DNA of 64,000 nucleotides from Serinus canaria. Its lineage: Eukaryota; Chordata; Aves; Passeriformes; Fringillidae. The stretch is taken from the NCBI RefSeq assembly GCF_022539315.1, contig NC_066313.1, forward strand, positions 73,039,934 through 73,103,933. Reading direction: 5' to 3'. Under the pieces are notes generated by a model that was not told the origin of the DNA, ran no database searches, and saw nothing but the letters and a program-made list of their open reading frames with translations. The first letter of the stretch is position 1; each line of letters begins with the position of its first letter. Below are positions 24,402 to 46,068 of this stretch, in pieces. The translations under genes and the position numbers were made by a program.

Positions 24402-27400
24402 GCTCTAGATACTTTGCAACCACATTGTGAGGAAGGCTTAATCTATTTAAATGTGCTATATAGATTTTAAAAAGCATTCTGTTCTGTAGAAGGGGATTTA
24501 AGAGTGTTCCTAAAGTGTTGTTAAAAGAATGCTGGTAGTAATCTGATTCTCCCTTTAGGACATTATTCTTTTAACAGTAGTATCAGCTAAGATTGGCATT
24601 GATAATTCAATCACTCAAGTAGCAGAATTTGCATTTGTCAGAAAATGGCTGGAAACATCTGCAACAAGTGCTCAAAACTACTGTTTCAGCTGAGCAACTG
24701 CTGTCGCTGAATGGATGTAGAAAATAGCCATAAACTTTAAAAGAATATTCATTAAACACAGTACCCATTAGGCAATTTGTGAGCTGCACCACATTAATTA
24801 CACTGCTTAGAAATTGCCTTGAAATAGGGACATTTTTCCTTAGAAAACAGTAGACAATAAAAAAAATTACAAAAGCTTTGGTATTTTCTGTTTAATCAAG
24901 ATATAAAGGATTTCTTTTTCTTTTTTTGCACATGGCTTTTAGTGAAGTTAATAGCACCTGCATTATATTATTCCTCATTGTAAACCTATAAATCTCCTTC
25001 AGAAACATAAAATGCTGTGAAACCTGTCAACTGGTAGTATTTTGTATTTATTAGGATCATGAATCCCTAATTTGTAATTTAGAAAAGTGCCAGCTCAGTG
25101 AAGACGTTATTTACTGGCAGATGTGTATATTTTGTATATGACTTTTTCATAAAGCATTCTGGCTTGTTTGCTGATGCTTTCTTTTGCAGTATGTGATTTG
25201 TTGCCTTATCTCATAAGCCCTCCATGAGCAGACTGATCCTGATATACTCTTTGTCCCAGAAGCAGCCAGATCATTCCAATTTTTCAACAGTTTCACGAGA
25301 AGAAAAGGTCTTTTTGTCACTCACTCTGTGCTCTTAATAGCATGTACAGTGTTGTGCAAATGTTCACTATTTCCAGTTTGATTGTGTAAATCACCACCTC
25401 AGAGCAAAGTTCCATCTCCTGGGTCTCCTTACTACCCATGAATCAAACCAGGAATGAGGTTGCAGGTTGATGTTCAATTGTGGCTCAGCTCTGCAGTAAC
25501 TTAAAACACATATAGAAACGACAGTGAGTGGAGATCTTCTTTTAGGTGCTTTGCACATTTTACCACATAACTTTTTTTTTCCTTAGTAATTGCAGATGTT
25601 ACCTTTTCTTGCAGACATTTACTCTGTGAAGGCTGGGAAAGACAGTTTGATGTTTTTCCCACCTATAGTTTTACTAGATGTATGCATTAACTGAAACTTG
25701 TCAGTCATCTTTTATAACTCTATTTGTGATATACAAGGAAAATACAGTATATATTATTTACTTTTGATAATCAATGCAGACAGTGATAAGGAAAAGGATA
25801 ATGTGAGTTTTATTAGGACATTTTCTATTTTAAATAATTGTAAGGACAGTAAAAGTCAATACTACTGCTAAAAATATCAGCTTTATAGACTTTAGAAATT
25901 ACTAGTAACTAATATTCAAAGAATAATATATTGCCTAGAACTATTTTCTTTTCACAATTTTTTGTCAAGGTGAAAAAACCCGAAATATTCCAGGCCCAAG
26001 ATTTTAGGCATATATTAGTTCAACAGAGCAACAAAAAGTGCTGTAATATATTTACTGCTGCTGCTGTTGATCACAGGGTTGAAATATAGATCATAGTTTA
26101 TAAAAAAAAAAAATCCCAAAATATTGCTATTTCCTAAATACACATGATTCATATTGGAATAATGTGCATGTTGACCTAGCTATTATTTTAGAGATTATTC
26201 TTGCTGTTTGCAGGGATTTCTATAGATAATCACAGTCACTGCCTATTAGGGGTGTAAATGAGCACCACTTTTGCCCAGATGGCACAATCACAGAGCCCCT
26301 TGGCAGGGCAACAAGGCTCTCTGCAAAGAGGAGAAGGGAGAAAGAGAATAAAGGAAGGCAAATTCAAATGGTTTAACCCAAGGCACCCAGGGAAGGCAAT
26401 GGGCCCTCCCACAGGGAATGAGAAATCCTTACATTTAGAACTTCAGAGATAATAACAAAACCTGGAATCATCATATCTACATCTGCAATGCTGGCTTGCA
26501 TGGGTTTATGAATTTTATAGCTGTTTTCACCAGTTTTTGGGATAAGGTGGGCAGTCATTTGAGGTTTGTGCAGACATCCTCAGAGACTTCCTTACTTTTT
26601 GCCTGTCATTACTGTTATGCCTTAATTTGGCTCCATCCATGCAGCAGAGGACAGGGAATACTTTATTCTGAGTAGCTTCTGAGAGAAGGAGCTAAGACAG
26701 GAATGTACTCAAGGTGATCTGAATTCAGACAGATGCCTTAGAGTCTTATTTATACTAAAGGCAAAAAGCACAAAGGACTTTGACATAGTGTTTGCCAACT
26801 TTTTTTTCTGGCTCAGTCTGCTGTAGATCTGCAAAGAGTTTTCTCCAAGAGACAAGTGCTCACTTTGGATGCTATCTGTCTGTGCTATGTCAGCCAAAGT
26901 ACACAGAGTAAATACTAACAAAGAGTGCGTCTATAGGAATATACCTCTATATTCTCTATAGGAAATATTCCATTTAATCGTAATGAAGAAGAATTATCAA
27001 GCTTCTTCAATGAAAATATGATGCTCTTTCAAAAAAATATTTTTTTTAAAAGTTTGGTTGGTTTTTCAGGAGTTTTGGGTTTCTTAAAGTGTGGCTTATA
27101 AAATAACCACGAATTAATGGGAGGCTAGTCCCTACTGTAAGGTGCCAGTCAAAAGCTGTGATTGTACTAAAGAAATGGGCCCCCCAAAAAGGTATATTAA
27201 GAAGGTAAAAGTAATTCTCTAAAGGACTGATAGAAAAAGTATAGCTTATTACTTTATTCTTCTATATTTAAATGCTTTGATTAAATCTGTAAAAGTGCAC
27301 TGAAGGCTTTTAATTTACTCAGTCAAAAATGTCCATTCAAAAACGTGATTACATAAGAGAAGACTTCAGACACCTAAAGGGATTTCCTTTCAAGCTGAGC

Positions 27401-28080
27401 TTTAATCATAAAGGTCAAACCTTTAACATTAAAACACCTGAAGAGCAAGAAACATTCAGTTATTGATTTTGAAGACCCTGACCCCTACCAAGTATCACAG
27501 TCCATAGAGAGTATTGATAGAAGTACAGTAATAAAAAAAGCTAAAAATAAATTGTTCAGACTGGTTTTGTGTCTAAATGCAGGGAAAAAAAAAAACAAAC
27601 CAACAAACAAACCAAAATCAAACCAAAACAAGAAGTCCCACGTGAACAAAAAGCAAAATGCCCACTCTGTAGGGCTAACAATAGATTAGATCTCAAACAC
27701 TATTGGGAATAGTGGAAAAGGGAAATTGTTGTGGCTAGGCTGCTATCCTCTAACAAGCTTTCTTATTCCTCTTGGCAGTGATTACTGTGGCTGGATGATA
27801 TTATGGAAGCATAGTTTCTGTTAATTAGAGTGAGCTTTTAAGTTTTTTCAGAGCAAACAGTGTTCTGCTGGAAAATATTGATTGAAAAAACACCATGATG
27901 TAGCAAACAGGTTTTTCTATTACGCTGCATTCATTACACTGGCTATATTCCCAAGCCTGCAGCCTCAGCAGTGCAGGACACACCTGCCCTGTATCCTCCT
28001 TCAAGCTGGGAAACCACTTAAAGTCAAGGACAATGTCATGCCTGCTCTGCCAGGACCTCTGAAGCACCCTTCTCTAATTC
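24402..28080. other. Intron sequence; A/C-rich tract
   Basis: AT-rich sequence without genes. A 12-bp inverted repeat (24519-24530 and 24565-24576) is present. An A-rich tract with AAAC/ACCA units lies at 27585-27650. Poly(A) run at about 26101-26112. Confidence 0.5.
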
Positions 28081-28902
28081 ATTGTTAGAATTATACGATC
28101 ATTTTATTGGAAAAGGCCATGAAGAGAGACCAGCTGACAACTCAGCACTGCCAAGGCCACCAAAATCCATGTTCCTAAGAGCCACATCTGCACATCTTTT
28201 AAATATCTCCAGGGATGGCAGCTCAAGCATTTTCCAGGGCAGCCTGTTACAGGGCTTGACAATTTTCCATGAAGAATTTTTTCCTAATATTCATCTAAAC
28301 CTACCCTGGCACAACTTAAGGCCATTTCCTCTTGTCCTCATACTTGTTACCTAGGAGAAGGCACCAGCCTCCACTTTGTTATGCCCTCTTTTTTGGGCAG
28401 TTGTAGAGACTCTACCCTGAGCTTCCTTTTCTCCAGGCTAAACACCCCCTGCTCCCCCAGCCACTCCTCTCAGGACTTGTGCTCTAGAGCCTTCATCAGT
28501 TCTGGTGCCCTTCTCTGGACACGCTCCAGGATCTCAAAGTCTTTCTCACAGTGAGGGGCCCAGGACTGGACACAGGACTCAATGTGTGGCCTCACCAGTG
28601 CTGAGTACAAGTGACAATCCGTGCCCTGGTCCTGCTGGCCACACGATTGCTGATACAGGCCAGGATGCCATTAGCCTTCTTGGCCACCTGGGCACTCACT
28701 GGCTCATGTTCATCTGACTGTTGACCAGCACCCCCAGGTACTTTTCCAATGGGCAGCTCTTTGGCCACTTTGCCCCCAGCCTGTAGGAGTGAGTGGGGCT
28801 GCTGGGACCCAGATGCAGGAATGTCCCCTGTTGAACCTCATACAATTGGTCTTTCCCATCCATCCAGCCTGTCCAGATCCCACTCTAGAACAGAGGGATC
28901 CT
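28081..28902 (-). mobile_element. CR1 LINE, 5'-truncated, antisense to GPC6
   Basis: The + strand is the complement of a CR1 3' region. It runs from the 3' end at the left (cacatctgcacatctttta, then tctccagggatggcagctca) through ttctccaggctaaacaccc, ggtgcccttctctggacacg, tgtggcctcaccagtgctga and ggccacctgggcactcactg, to cagcctgtccagatcccact at the right. About 820 bp is preserved, covering the end of the reverse-transcriptase region and the 3' UTR; no open frame is left. The 3' end seems nearly complete and the 5' part is absent, the usual CR1 truncation. Small deletions are evident, so this is not a young copy. Confidence 0.9.
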
Positions 28903-31900
28903 AAAGTCAAGCAAAGCAACAATCTATCCCATCAGGATCTTTTTTTGAAAATGAGCTAAGAAATTAGCTCAAGCCCTCACCCAAAATTTTTAGGTGCATA
29001 AAAAGGGATTTTCCCTGTGAAGCATGGCTGCAAGCCCCTCTAACCATATGTATCAGTGGCCAGGTCCTTTTTGTTGAGGGATTTAGCGCTATAGCCCTTG
29101 GATACACATGGTTAAAGAGACAGAAACTTGAGAACTGTACCTGAACTGGCAGCTAAGAGAATTTCTATCTCCTATAATGTGGAAACCTCAGAGATTATGA
29201 AAATTGGCAAGCTCTAAGACAGCACTGGGCCTCTAAAAGGAAAGAAAACTTGTAATCCATGCTCAGGAACCCTTCAAAACTTTCCAAATTCTGCTGAAGA
29301 GTGACAGCACTGTTTTCTGAACCACCTTCAGTCAAAACCCATCCCAGGCAGCTTTAGTCGCACCTACACCAGCTGCCTCTTTCTTCAGAGGATGCCAAGG
29401 AGTCCAGCTTGTCTGAAAGATAGACAAGCTGTCCAAGAGGACCTGGACACCTCCACCCAGGTTCTACAGGAGGTGGTAGCAAGTTATTGAAAATGAGAAT
29501 CTGAAAGCAGCAATGAGCAGGATGTCAAGAATGTCAGGCTTCACTGCTAAACCCTGAGATTCATAAGGAAATTTGTTGAAAATGTTTCAGAATTTCTCAT
29601 AAAACATTTGCCTGTACATGGTTTTATTAATATAGAATTTCTATTTGCATTATACAGTTGACAATATTCAGTGAGAAACCTTTGTTTCATATTGATAATT
29701 AGAAGCTTTGTAATTCAGAATATTTTTATGCATGCTTTAACACATGGTTATTTTCAGTTCCATGAAATGAAATTTGTCACATAAGTGAATCAAAACAGTC
29801 TGAATGTAGTTATTCAATAGGAAAAAAAAAATCTTTCATGAGAGGACTTCCTTCTGGCACATTCTCTGTGGATATCTGTACTGTATTTCTTCCTCCTGTG
29901 TCAGCTGGTATCTTGTGTTACTGAAGGAGAGTAATTTCAGCAGTGTTGATTTTCATTGGAGTGGGCAGAAATGGTCTGAATTCTTTACTTGCATAAGATT
30001 TACTGTGGAAAGTTATAGGACATTCTCTTCTGCACCTTTAGGAAAAACCTAAATACTTATTTCTGTAGTTCTGAGACTCTCCCACCTGAAGGAGAGGCCA
30101 CATGCAGAAAAAGGCACCCACCTACTGTGGTATCTTCTACTTGTCTGATCAGGAGGAGCATTTGGGGAAGTTTTTCCCATGACCCCTCAGAGTCAAGGCT
30201 CCCAGAGTCACTGCAGAGCATGTCCAACTAGGACAAATGAGCTATGAGGCTAAGCAATAAATTGTTACCATCAGTGATAAATCACCTGATAACTCTCAGG
30301 TGTTCATGCAGTCATCATTTAGGTTAGGAATTAGCTGATTTTTCTTGTTTCTTCACTGCCACGCTCCAGTTTGTCACTTTTTTTCCTGTAGGGTTTTACA
30401 CCTTCCCATATCAGCAGTTTTCTTCTTGAATCTCCCACAATTCTGTCTGTGCCTTGCTTCCAGTACTTATTTGGCTTTAGCAGGGTCTCTCTCACATTGT
30501 AACAGCGATTGGATCTGCAAAACCAAGCCAGGGACAAGTAAACTTGCACAAATTTGTCTCACAGACCACAGAAGTTCTGCAAGAGGGTAACAGGACATTA
30601 TTTTTTGCCGCATTTGGCCTCTCTTCCATTGAGTGATTTCTCTGGCCATTATACTTGTTGATGTATTCTTAGCATGTTTCTCTGGGGGAAAACAAAAAAT
30701 AAAAAAAAAATGTTTTCCCCCCTTCTTTATTAAGTCAAAGATACACAAAGTGGGAGAAAGTGCTTTGCTTCTTGCCTTACAACTTGTGTCACAGTAAGGT
30801 TAATACTCAGGAACTGGTAGAGGCATTTTCCTTTTAACAGTGTTTCCTCCAAACAGAAATTACAGGACAAATGCCAGCAGTTCTGGCCCTAAATTTCATG
30901 GGTAGACCTTGAGTCATGATCTTGATAACAGGACTCTCAGATCTTTACAAATTGTAGCCTCCCTTTTTGTACTGTCTTTTTCCTGAAGGAACTCAGAAGA
31001 GATTAGGCTGAAAAATATTTCAATAAAGAGTTTATGGCAGAGGCACCAGAGTTTTGACCACTGGTGTATCCATTACAGCCTATGACTTATGACCAACTCA
31101 ACATTATCATGTTTGTCTTCCTGAGCTGTTTCTGTGACTGGCATTGCAGGAAAGCATGTCATTATTAATCAGAAGACAAAAATGTGGATTAATCTGCTTA
31201 ATGGTAGCACAGAAAGGTTTCACTGGGCTGAATGAAGGCATCAATATAAGAGAATAAGAGGAGAGCATTTTGATTAATGACTCTTAAACAGTTGTCATTA
31301 AGTTTAGTATTTTAGAAACATGGATTTTATGCATGACAATACAATGCTTAGCAAGGGATCTGCACAGCTTTAAAATACACTTGACAATTCAATCAAATGG
31401 CATGACTGTATCCCATTCAGCTTTAACCTTTGATGCATGTATATTAGTAATGGTATAACTATCTTGAGGACTGGTTTGGGCAGTACAGCATACCCAGTTA
31501 ATCCTGGGAAGCTAAGCCCAGCACACTCTCCTACTGCAACAGTATTTCGGGGGCTATATGACCTAAGTGATGTAAATCTGTCTCAGATGCACCCTGTGGT
31601 GCAATCACATCTTTGGATTTCAGTTTTACATGAAGAATGTTGATTAAAATCTTTATAAATACATGAATGTGTACAATCTCATCCTGCTATCTTAATCATT
31701 AAATTGTTCCAAGGGCTGATTAAATTAAAGCCTCCCTTGCATTGTGTTTTATGGTCATGGTAAAGAAATGTGCTGCTTGTATTCCACTTCTCACTATAAT
31801 GGTATATAAGATATTTCTGCTATTATAGTAGGGAACATAATAAACAGCAAAAATCAATTCAGGGGAGGGGGAGTTGGTTGCTGTTCCCAGGTGGGAGCAT

Positions 31901-33380
31901 GCTTTGAAATCAGAAAATTGCAGCCATGTAGCCAGTGAGATGATGAAACTGTTGGTGCTGAATCACAGCCTTGCTGTTTGCTTTCCACAAGGCGCTGAGC
32001 ACAAAGCCAGTAATACACTCTCCAAGAGGTAACTAGAGATTCTTCTCACAAACTGTGTTATCAAAAAACAATTTGTCTGACTGTGTATGCTTGGAAAATA
32101 AAATGATCCTGAGTGTTGGAGTAGTGGTACTGCTTCTAGTAGTTTAGTTGGGAATACTCAAGGGACTTCAGTTCTTTCCTTAGCATCTGTATAGTCTTAG
32201 TCTGAACAAGTTTGCCTTGGCCTCGGCTTCAGTAACTTATTACTGAAATCTTCCCAAGGACAACAGGGTCAGGGCTTCTTGTAAATGAATGTTCCCTGTG
32301 GGACTTGTAATGAAGAGACTGTTAACTAATTATCAGTCTGTTTGGAAGGCATTCATTTTTTAATTGACCTCAAAGAAGTCAAGGAACAAAAGGAATCTGA
32401 GCGAAGATGATTTGAGTTCCAACGCAAACAAATGAGTCAGTTTTATTCTTGGGGTAGTTGTACGGGTTTATTGGCGTCCACCAGACATAAAAGGTTTTCA
32501 AGTTCAATATTCCCTTGATTAAAATTAGGAGAGCTGTGTCTGATGGCACAATCTGTATGTTACAGACAGGTTTCCCTCCCTTCCTCCAGCTGTCATTTTC
32601 TGTGCAAATATTGCTCCTGTCATCACTTGTCAGGCCAATATTACGATGGAATTAATTTAAAACATAACCTGATTCCTTTTAGTTTGAGTAGGAAAGTTCA
32701 ATCTGTGTCTTGAATGGCAGGTGCAGTTTTACAGAGGCTGCTTGCAGGGCTGTTATACCCCACAGAGAAGATAATTACAAAGTCAGACAGAGCCTTAGGA
32801 CTTTTTGGTTAGAGAACAGGGTTTTGTCCGACAAAATTATATTTTAATTTTTGCTGTTTGGATATTGCCTGAAATGCTAAAATTCATGTTTCTAATTTAT
32901 TTTTAACTGCTAAAAAAGTTATTGCAGAAAACATGATAGTGCTGCTTGTTTTTTTTTTTTTTCAAATTAAAGATGATTGTCAGTCAAATTATTCTACAGC
33001 ACTGTTTTCTCTTGGCAGACGTGTGACAGAATGGTGCAAGCATACTGAAGTATAGCTTTCGCTAATATAAAATTTATAATGTGATCATTAAGAGTTTCTT
33101 ATGCTCCTGATTTCACCAGAGAATTAAATGGAAAACTTCAAAAAGTAGGCATTCAGAAACATCATCACCCATACTGAAAATGATCCAAATCTCAAAATGG
33201 TGGGCAAGGGTTAAAGTTGAATGAGGTTTTTTCCTTTAACTCTATTTATCACTGTATTAAAATTATCTTTTACAATAATACAAAATACAAAAAATTGGGT
33301 GGAAAATTTTAACTTAAAAACAAAAGTCAAGTAGTTCCAGTCATTTATAAATCTGAGAGGTAGGAAGTTCTGAAGTAACT
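28903..33380. other. Intron sequence without recognised feature
   Basis: AT-rich sequence with no recognised gene or repeat family. Open frames do not exceed about 93 codons and look like chance. Poly(A) and poly(T) runs lie at 29821-29831, about 30692-30710 and about 32950-32963. Confidence 0.45.
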
Positions 33381-34175
33381 AATCACAGAACCACAGAAGA
33401 ACCCACTTTGAAAGGAATGCTGGCAGATCATCTGGTCTCAGGTACTGAGGGAAAGGGAGCCCTAATGGGGTTTACTAACACCCTGTCCAGTCAAATCCTG
33501 GAAACCTCCAGCAATGAGGCATCCACCATGTCCCTGGGGAGGTTGTCCCAGTCACCAGTCAGTCAGTTCTCACTTTAACAAATTTCTTTCTTATGCCAAG
33601 ATGAATCTTCTCTTGGTACGATTTGTATCTTCTGCCGCTTGTTTTCTCCATGTGGATCCTTGTGAAGAAAGATGCCCCATCCTCTTTGCACCTTCCCTTT
33701 AAGTTCTGTAATACTTTGATTGGGTCCCACCTGAGCCTTCTTTTTCTCCAGGGAAACAAACCCTGACTCTTTCAGTCGTTCCTTACACTCCAGTCTTTTG
33801 ATAATCTTTGTGATGTTCCTTTGGACCCTCTCCAGTCTGCATCTTTCTTGTCTTGTGGGGACCAGAATGGGGACAGTGTTCCAGGTGCAGCACAACAAGC
33901 ACTGAGTATAGGGGGATGATCATGTCTCTACCTCTGCTAGAAATGCCCCTGGGGATGCAACCCAGTATCAGATTTACATCTGCTGCTGCAGGGTATTGTT
34001 GTCTCATGTTGTCCCCTAGGAGCCCCCATCCTTTTCAGCACGGCAGCTCCCCATCCACACACGTGTCAGCATGTACTGGGCTCTCTGGCTATTCTCTTCC
34101 AGGTGCACTACTAGATTCTTGTCTTTGTTAAAGCTCATACTGGTAATAAATTCCACTGCTTTCTCCACAAGTGGC
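33381..34175 (-). mobile_element. CR1 LINE, older subfamily, antisense to GPC6
   Basis: Starts at the left with aatcacagaaccacagaaga, the complement of a CR1 3' end, and continues with gaggcatccaccatgtccct, ccatcctctttgcaccttcc, tgagccttctttttctccag, gttcctttggaccctctcc and gtgttccaggtgcagcaca. The similarity fades near 34175. It is more diverged than the copy at 28081, with no reading frame intact. Confidence 0.85.
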
Positions 34176-41783
<7,608 letters not shown>

Positions 41784-42330
41784 ACAGAATCACAGAATCT
41801 GAGCATGGCTGAGATGTGACGGGGGTGGCTTTGTCAACCCTCCTGCTCCAAGCAGGCTCAGCTGTCACAGGTGACCCAGAATCATGTGCAGCTGTCTTTT
41901 TAATATCTCTGTGGATAGAGACTGCACAGCACCTTTGAGCAACTTGTGCCAGTATTTGACCACCTTCACCATAAACTGTTCTCTTGTGTTTATGTGGAAT
42001 TTCCAGATTTTGTTTTGTTTTGTTTTTCTTAGTTTTTACCCATTGCTGTCACCGGGCTATATATCCCCCACTAGATATTTATGCACATTGATGAGATCCC
42101 CTGCACCTTCTCTTCTCTGGGCTGAAGAGTCCCAACTCTCTCTGCCTCTGCTTTTAGATCGGGTAGTCCAGTCCCCTCCTCATCTTACTGCCTCTTGCTT
42201 GGATTGCACCAGTGTGTCCATATCTCTCTGGTACTGGGGAGTGCAGACCAGGATCTAACTCTCCGTGTGTGGCCTTACCAGTGCTGAGCTGAGATGAAGA
42301 TTTCCTTCCCTCAGCCTGCTGGCTTCCTAT
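41784..42330 (-). mobile_element. CR1 LINE 3' fragment, antisense to GPC6
   Basis: Left end cacagaatcacagaatctga is the complement of a CR1 3' terminus. It is followed by tatctctgtggatagagact, ttatgcacattgatgagatc, ccttctcttctctgggctg, ccatatctctctggtactgg and gtggccttaccagtgctgag. About 550 bp, 5'-truncated, no frame. A (TTTTG)n expansion at about 42007-42029 lies within the copy. Clearly CR1, moderately diverged. Confidence 0.9.
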
Positions 42331-45300
42331 ATAATTTCTGTGTCAGTTTTATATTTTGTTTCACCTGGTACTTCCAAATCTATACGAGAAATAAATGTCT
42401 GTAATGATTAAAAGCAGTAGCAGTTAAAGATTAAATTTTTAACAGAGAACTTTAGAAATTACTAAGCGATTTGGAACCATCTATGATCAGAAAAATTATA
42501 CCTTTCTTTCAATTGCCTATCAGTTTTTGCATTCTTAAGCCCTTTATAATCTTTCATTACTTACTCATTTGCACTCCACATTTCTGAAGAGCTGTCACTG
42601 TATTGGGACTTTTGACTGCTCCATTCTTCTAGAATAATTTATTCCTCATAGTATCTGAGGTTCAAGATGTCTCAGAACCAAAGATCTGACAATATAATTC
42701 TTCCTTCAGTTTCCATGTTCTAGACAAGTGCTGTGCCTTAGCATAAGTCACTTCACAACATAATGCCAGCTGCCAGTTGTGTCTTGGCTGAGCCTTCTGT
42801 GCAGATGTTTACATCTGTATTGCTACCATCTGCATATTTGTCATTGCATGACTGGATGGTCATTTCAAGCAAAATCAGTATCTGTGACTTAACTAATAGA
42901 TATGTGAGGATCTACAGAAATTTCTCCTAAGAATCTTGCCAAATAAAAAAGCCTTGAAATGAGAAAAGTTCTACAAGTGCTCGATGGTCCCGTTTCAGCA
43001 ATGGGACACACATACCCTTCCAAACACTAGGAAAACAAACAAAAAGCCTTCCCAACAGACAGGAAACACACAGGAAGTGAAGAATTCCAGCAGATACGAA
43101 TCTTTCTCTTACCTTAAGGCTTTGTGTAAGACTAACCCATGTGAGGAGATACTTAATGATCAGCTGTATCCTATTCCTAACAACAGACAAGTAATCATGC
43201 TCCATTCCTTGGACCTCCAGCGTATACCTCAAAGCAGCTTAAAATATATTATACTCCCAGTGTAGCTGTAATGGTATCATCTTATTATCACCAATTCCCT
43301 TGCATAGTGACATTGCTGAGCAGCTGTTTCACACACAAGCCAATTTCTTTTAAGTATTGCTCCATCAGCAACTGAAACCAGCCTGGCCGGAAGGTTTTGT
43401 CATGAATGTTAATGAGGACACAAGTAGCTGTTCTGTGACATTTTCTCACTAATCCTTTGAATAAGCATAGGGAAAAATATAACAAAGAGTGTTAATTTAA
43501 GATAAATAGATCAAAACTTGATAAAAGACACAGTCTCCTCATTCTCATTAAAGATTACACTAGCAGTCTTAGTAGTGGTGTTAAAAATGAAGGAATGCCT
43601 AAGAATAGCTATCATGAACTTGAATGGATACTGATAGCCTTCAGCAGAATGTGTGGGGCATGATGCCTTTTAAGGAAAATAACCTGAATAGCCTAAGGAC
43701 CAATCTGCAGCTGCATTGATCTATCACACAGTGTCATCATTCCCCGTGCTCCTTTTATTTGCAGTCTAGGAGAACAGTGATCCATACCCATTAGTGCTGC
43801 TCATATATATCTTACAGTCATTACCAGCAGTACTGGTGTAAATTACAGGGCAGCAAAGAAAGTTTCACAGATGATCTCCCATAATAATACCTAAAAGAAT
43901 AGCTAACATCCCAGACACCCTGTATTTCCTTTTCTTGCACACTTTATGAAAGAACTTGGAGAAAAATAGCAGGTTTGAATCTTTCCTTGATACGAGAGCT
44001 GAAAAAAATATTTTTTTTGATGTTGGTTTCCAACAAAGTAAGAACTTTTCAAGGGGATGAATTATTATAGCCAGGTATAACTGTCTCTAATTAAATTTGG
44101 CAAAAAAAAAGTGTGAAAAGTGAAATAAGGGAGGTGCTTGAAGTTGGAATACACTGCAGTTTTATGGCCAGTGTAAGTCTCCTGCCCTTTGCTCCCTCTT
44201 CCTCCTACTCTTGTTGCCCATCCTGCTAGCCTACCTTGAGCTATAGCTCATGCCTACAGGCTCACTCACCTCTGTGGATTTCTGCAGAGGAGGACAGCAA
44301 CACAGAAGGACACTTGTACACTGCTGCAGTTGTGGTCAGCAGGTAAAGGATGGGCTCCCAGCAGGGTATTTTTTAATGCTCTGCTTTCCATGCATCCAAA
44401 GCAAAAGGGCGGGGTTTCCACATGAAGATTTTGGCTTGGTTGTTTGGTTTCTGGAAGTAGGAATTCAAAAAGCACTTCATTTTCAACAGACCTATTTGGG
44501 AGGCAGGAGGCTTCTCTGGGGTGTGTGCAAGTGAAATAAATAATTACTTACATTATTCTAGTGCTGCCATGCCTGAGGCAGCATGTAGGCTACACCATAC
44601 CAAAACTGGATTACCAGATATTTTGGGGCTTCCTTTTGGGCAAAGTGGTTGTGGTTTGTTGGTTTGTTTGTTTTACTTTGTTTCTTTTACAATATTTCAG
44701 TGTTGCTTTGCAACATGTTTCACATCAAATGCAAAATCCACTGCAGGTCAGGTGGATTTTTAAAATCCACAACTACCTGGCTTTAGCAGTGCTAGCAGGG
44801 CTGCAGTTTACATATAATTCATCTAGTGGTTTAACACACTGCCTAACTTTTGTGTTTGCCAAAATACAGACCTTAGAGCAAATAGAAAGCTTAAAGAAGT
44901 GCAACATCTGTTGACTTGTAGCATGTAACGCCTTGCAAGCCCTCATTGGACATCTGGCACAAGTTTCTAAGCATTAAAGAGATTTCTAATAAGAGATGCC
45001 ATACCTTAAATTTGACAGGAAACACAAATTTGAAAATTAAATATTCCACAGTGGGAAAAAAATGCTATCAGAGTTGATGATAGCCTAAGAGAAACCTCTA
45101 TTGTCTGCAAACAATTTTAGGCTCTAATCCTGTAAGATTTGCCCTGAGATTACTATTTATCAATTTCACATATTGTGTCAAAATTTGTGAACTACATTAA
45201 AGCAATTTTTTTTTGTTTTTTAATCAACCAAAAGAGGAGAAGTGGCAAGCCTACAAAACTTGGATGGGAATGATTTGCCTAGTTACAAGAACAGTTTCCA

Positions 45301-45985
45301 GTCAGGGATGCTAATTCCTGTCACCTGGCCAAGTCCAGTACTGAAAGGCAACATTCTGAGATTGTGTGTCTTCCACACACTCCCTGCAGTTGGAAATGCA
45401 TTTTGAGCACTTGGACGGGCTCTGTTCTTCCTCAGTTTCATTTGCTAAGTGCAGCTGGTCAGAGTAACAGGAATATTCTAACCAGCAGCATCAAATTTCT
45501 GAAGCTGCAAAGCAAAGGACAAGCTGGTACCCTGAGCTGGAGTAGGTGAGTTTCACCCACTCTCAAATAGACCTTGTTAGAAAACATGTTGTGCAGGTGT
45601 AGCCAAATCCAAACAGGCTTTGAGAGGGCAGGAATGTGGTGGTTTTGCCATGAAACAGAAAGCAGAATTTGTCTTGCTGATGGCTAGATATCAATGATAT
45701 AAAGTGTTCCTGTAGGAACAAAGGGATATTCAGTAGTCAACTGAGGGTATGAGGGGTGCAAGTCACATTGGTGGAAGTTAGGTCTGGAAAAATCGTTCCC
45801 TGAAGTACATATTTCTCTAAATGGATTAGAAAGGGTATTTAGTTATGATAGACGTGCCTATACTTTGGACTTACTTATACATTTGTTCAGATAAATTCCA
45901 CCCCAAGGAACAAAATAAAGGAATGAAACATATAAAATACTTCTGAGGTTCTCTTCTGTGTGTTTTTTTGGCCTCTTCTGCAGAA
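42331..45985. other. Intron sequence without recognised feature
   Basis: AT-rich sequence. A GTTT-rich patch lies at about 44653-44690, and three alternating complementary 9-mers at 44733-44770. Open frames of up to 124 codons near its left border belong to the CR1 copy or are chance. Confidence 0.45.
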
Positions 45986-45990
45986 GTCAT

Positions 45991-46068
45991 CCTCTCTTTT
46001 TTTTTTTCTTTTTTCTTTTTTTTTTTTTTTGTTGTTGGTGGTGGTGGGTTTTGTTTTTGTTTTGTATT
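45991..46068. repeat. T-rich then GTT/GGT-rich low-complexity tract
   Basis: Long T runs interrupted by single C (45998-46030), then GTTGTTGGTGGTGGTGGG, then TTTTGTTTTTGTTTTG. It creates lysine-rich frames on the minus strand that are not genes. Confidence 0.9.

Noticed and set aside
28082..28922. Open frames on both strands, 70-90 codons
   Set aside because: They lie inside an antisense CR1 3' fragment and do not match the CR1 reading frame.
33514..34131. Open frames up to 107 codons
   Set aside because: They lie within the decayed antisense CR1 at 33381-34175; none is an intact LINE protein.
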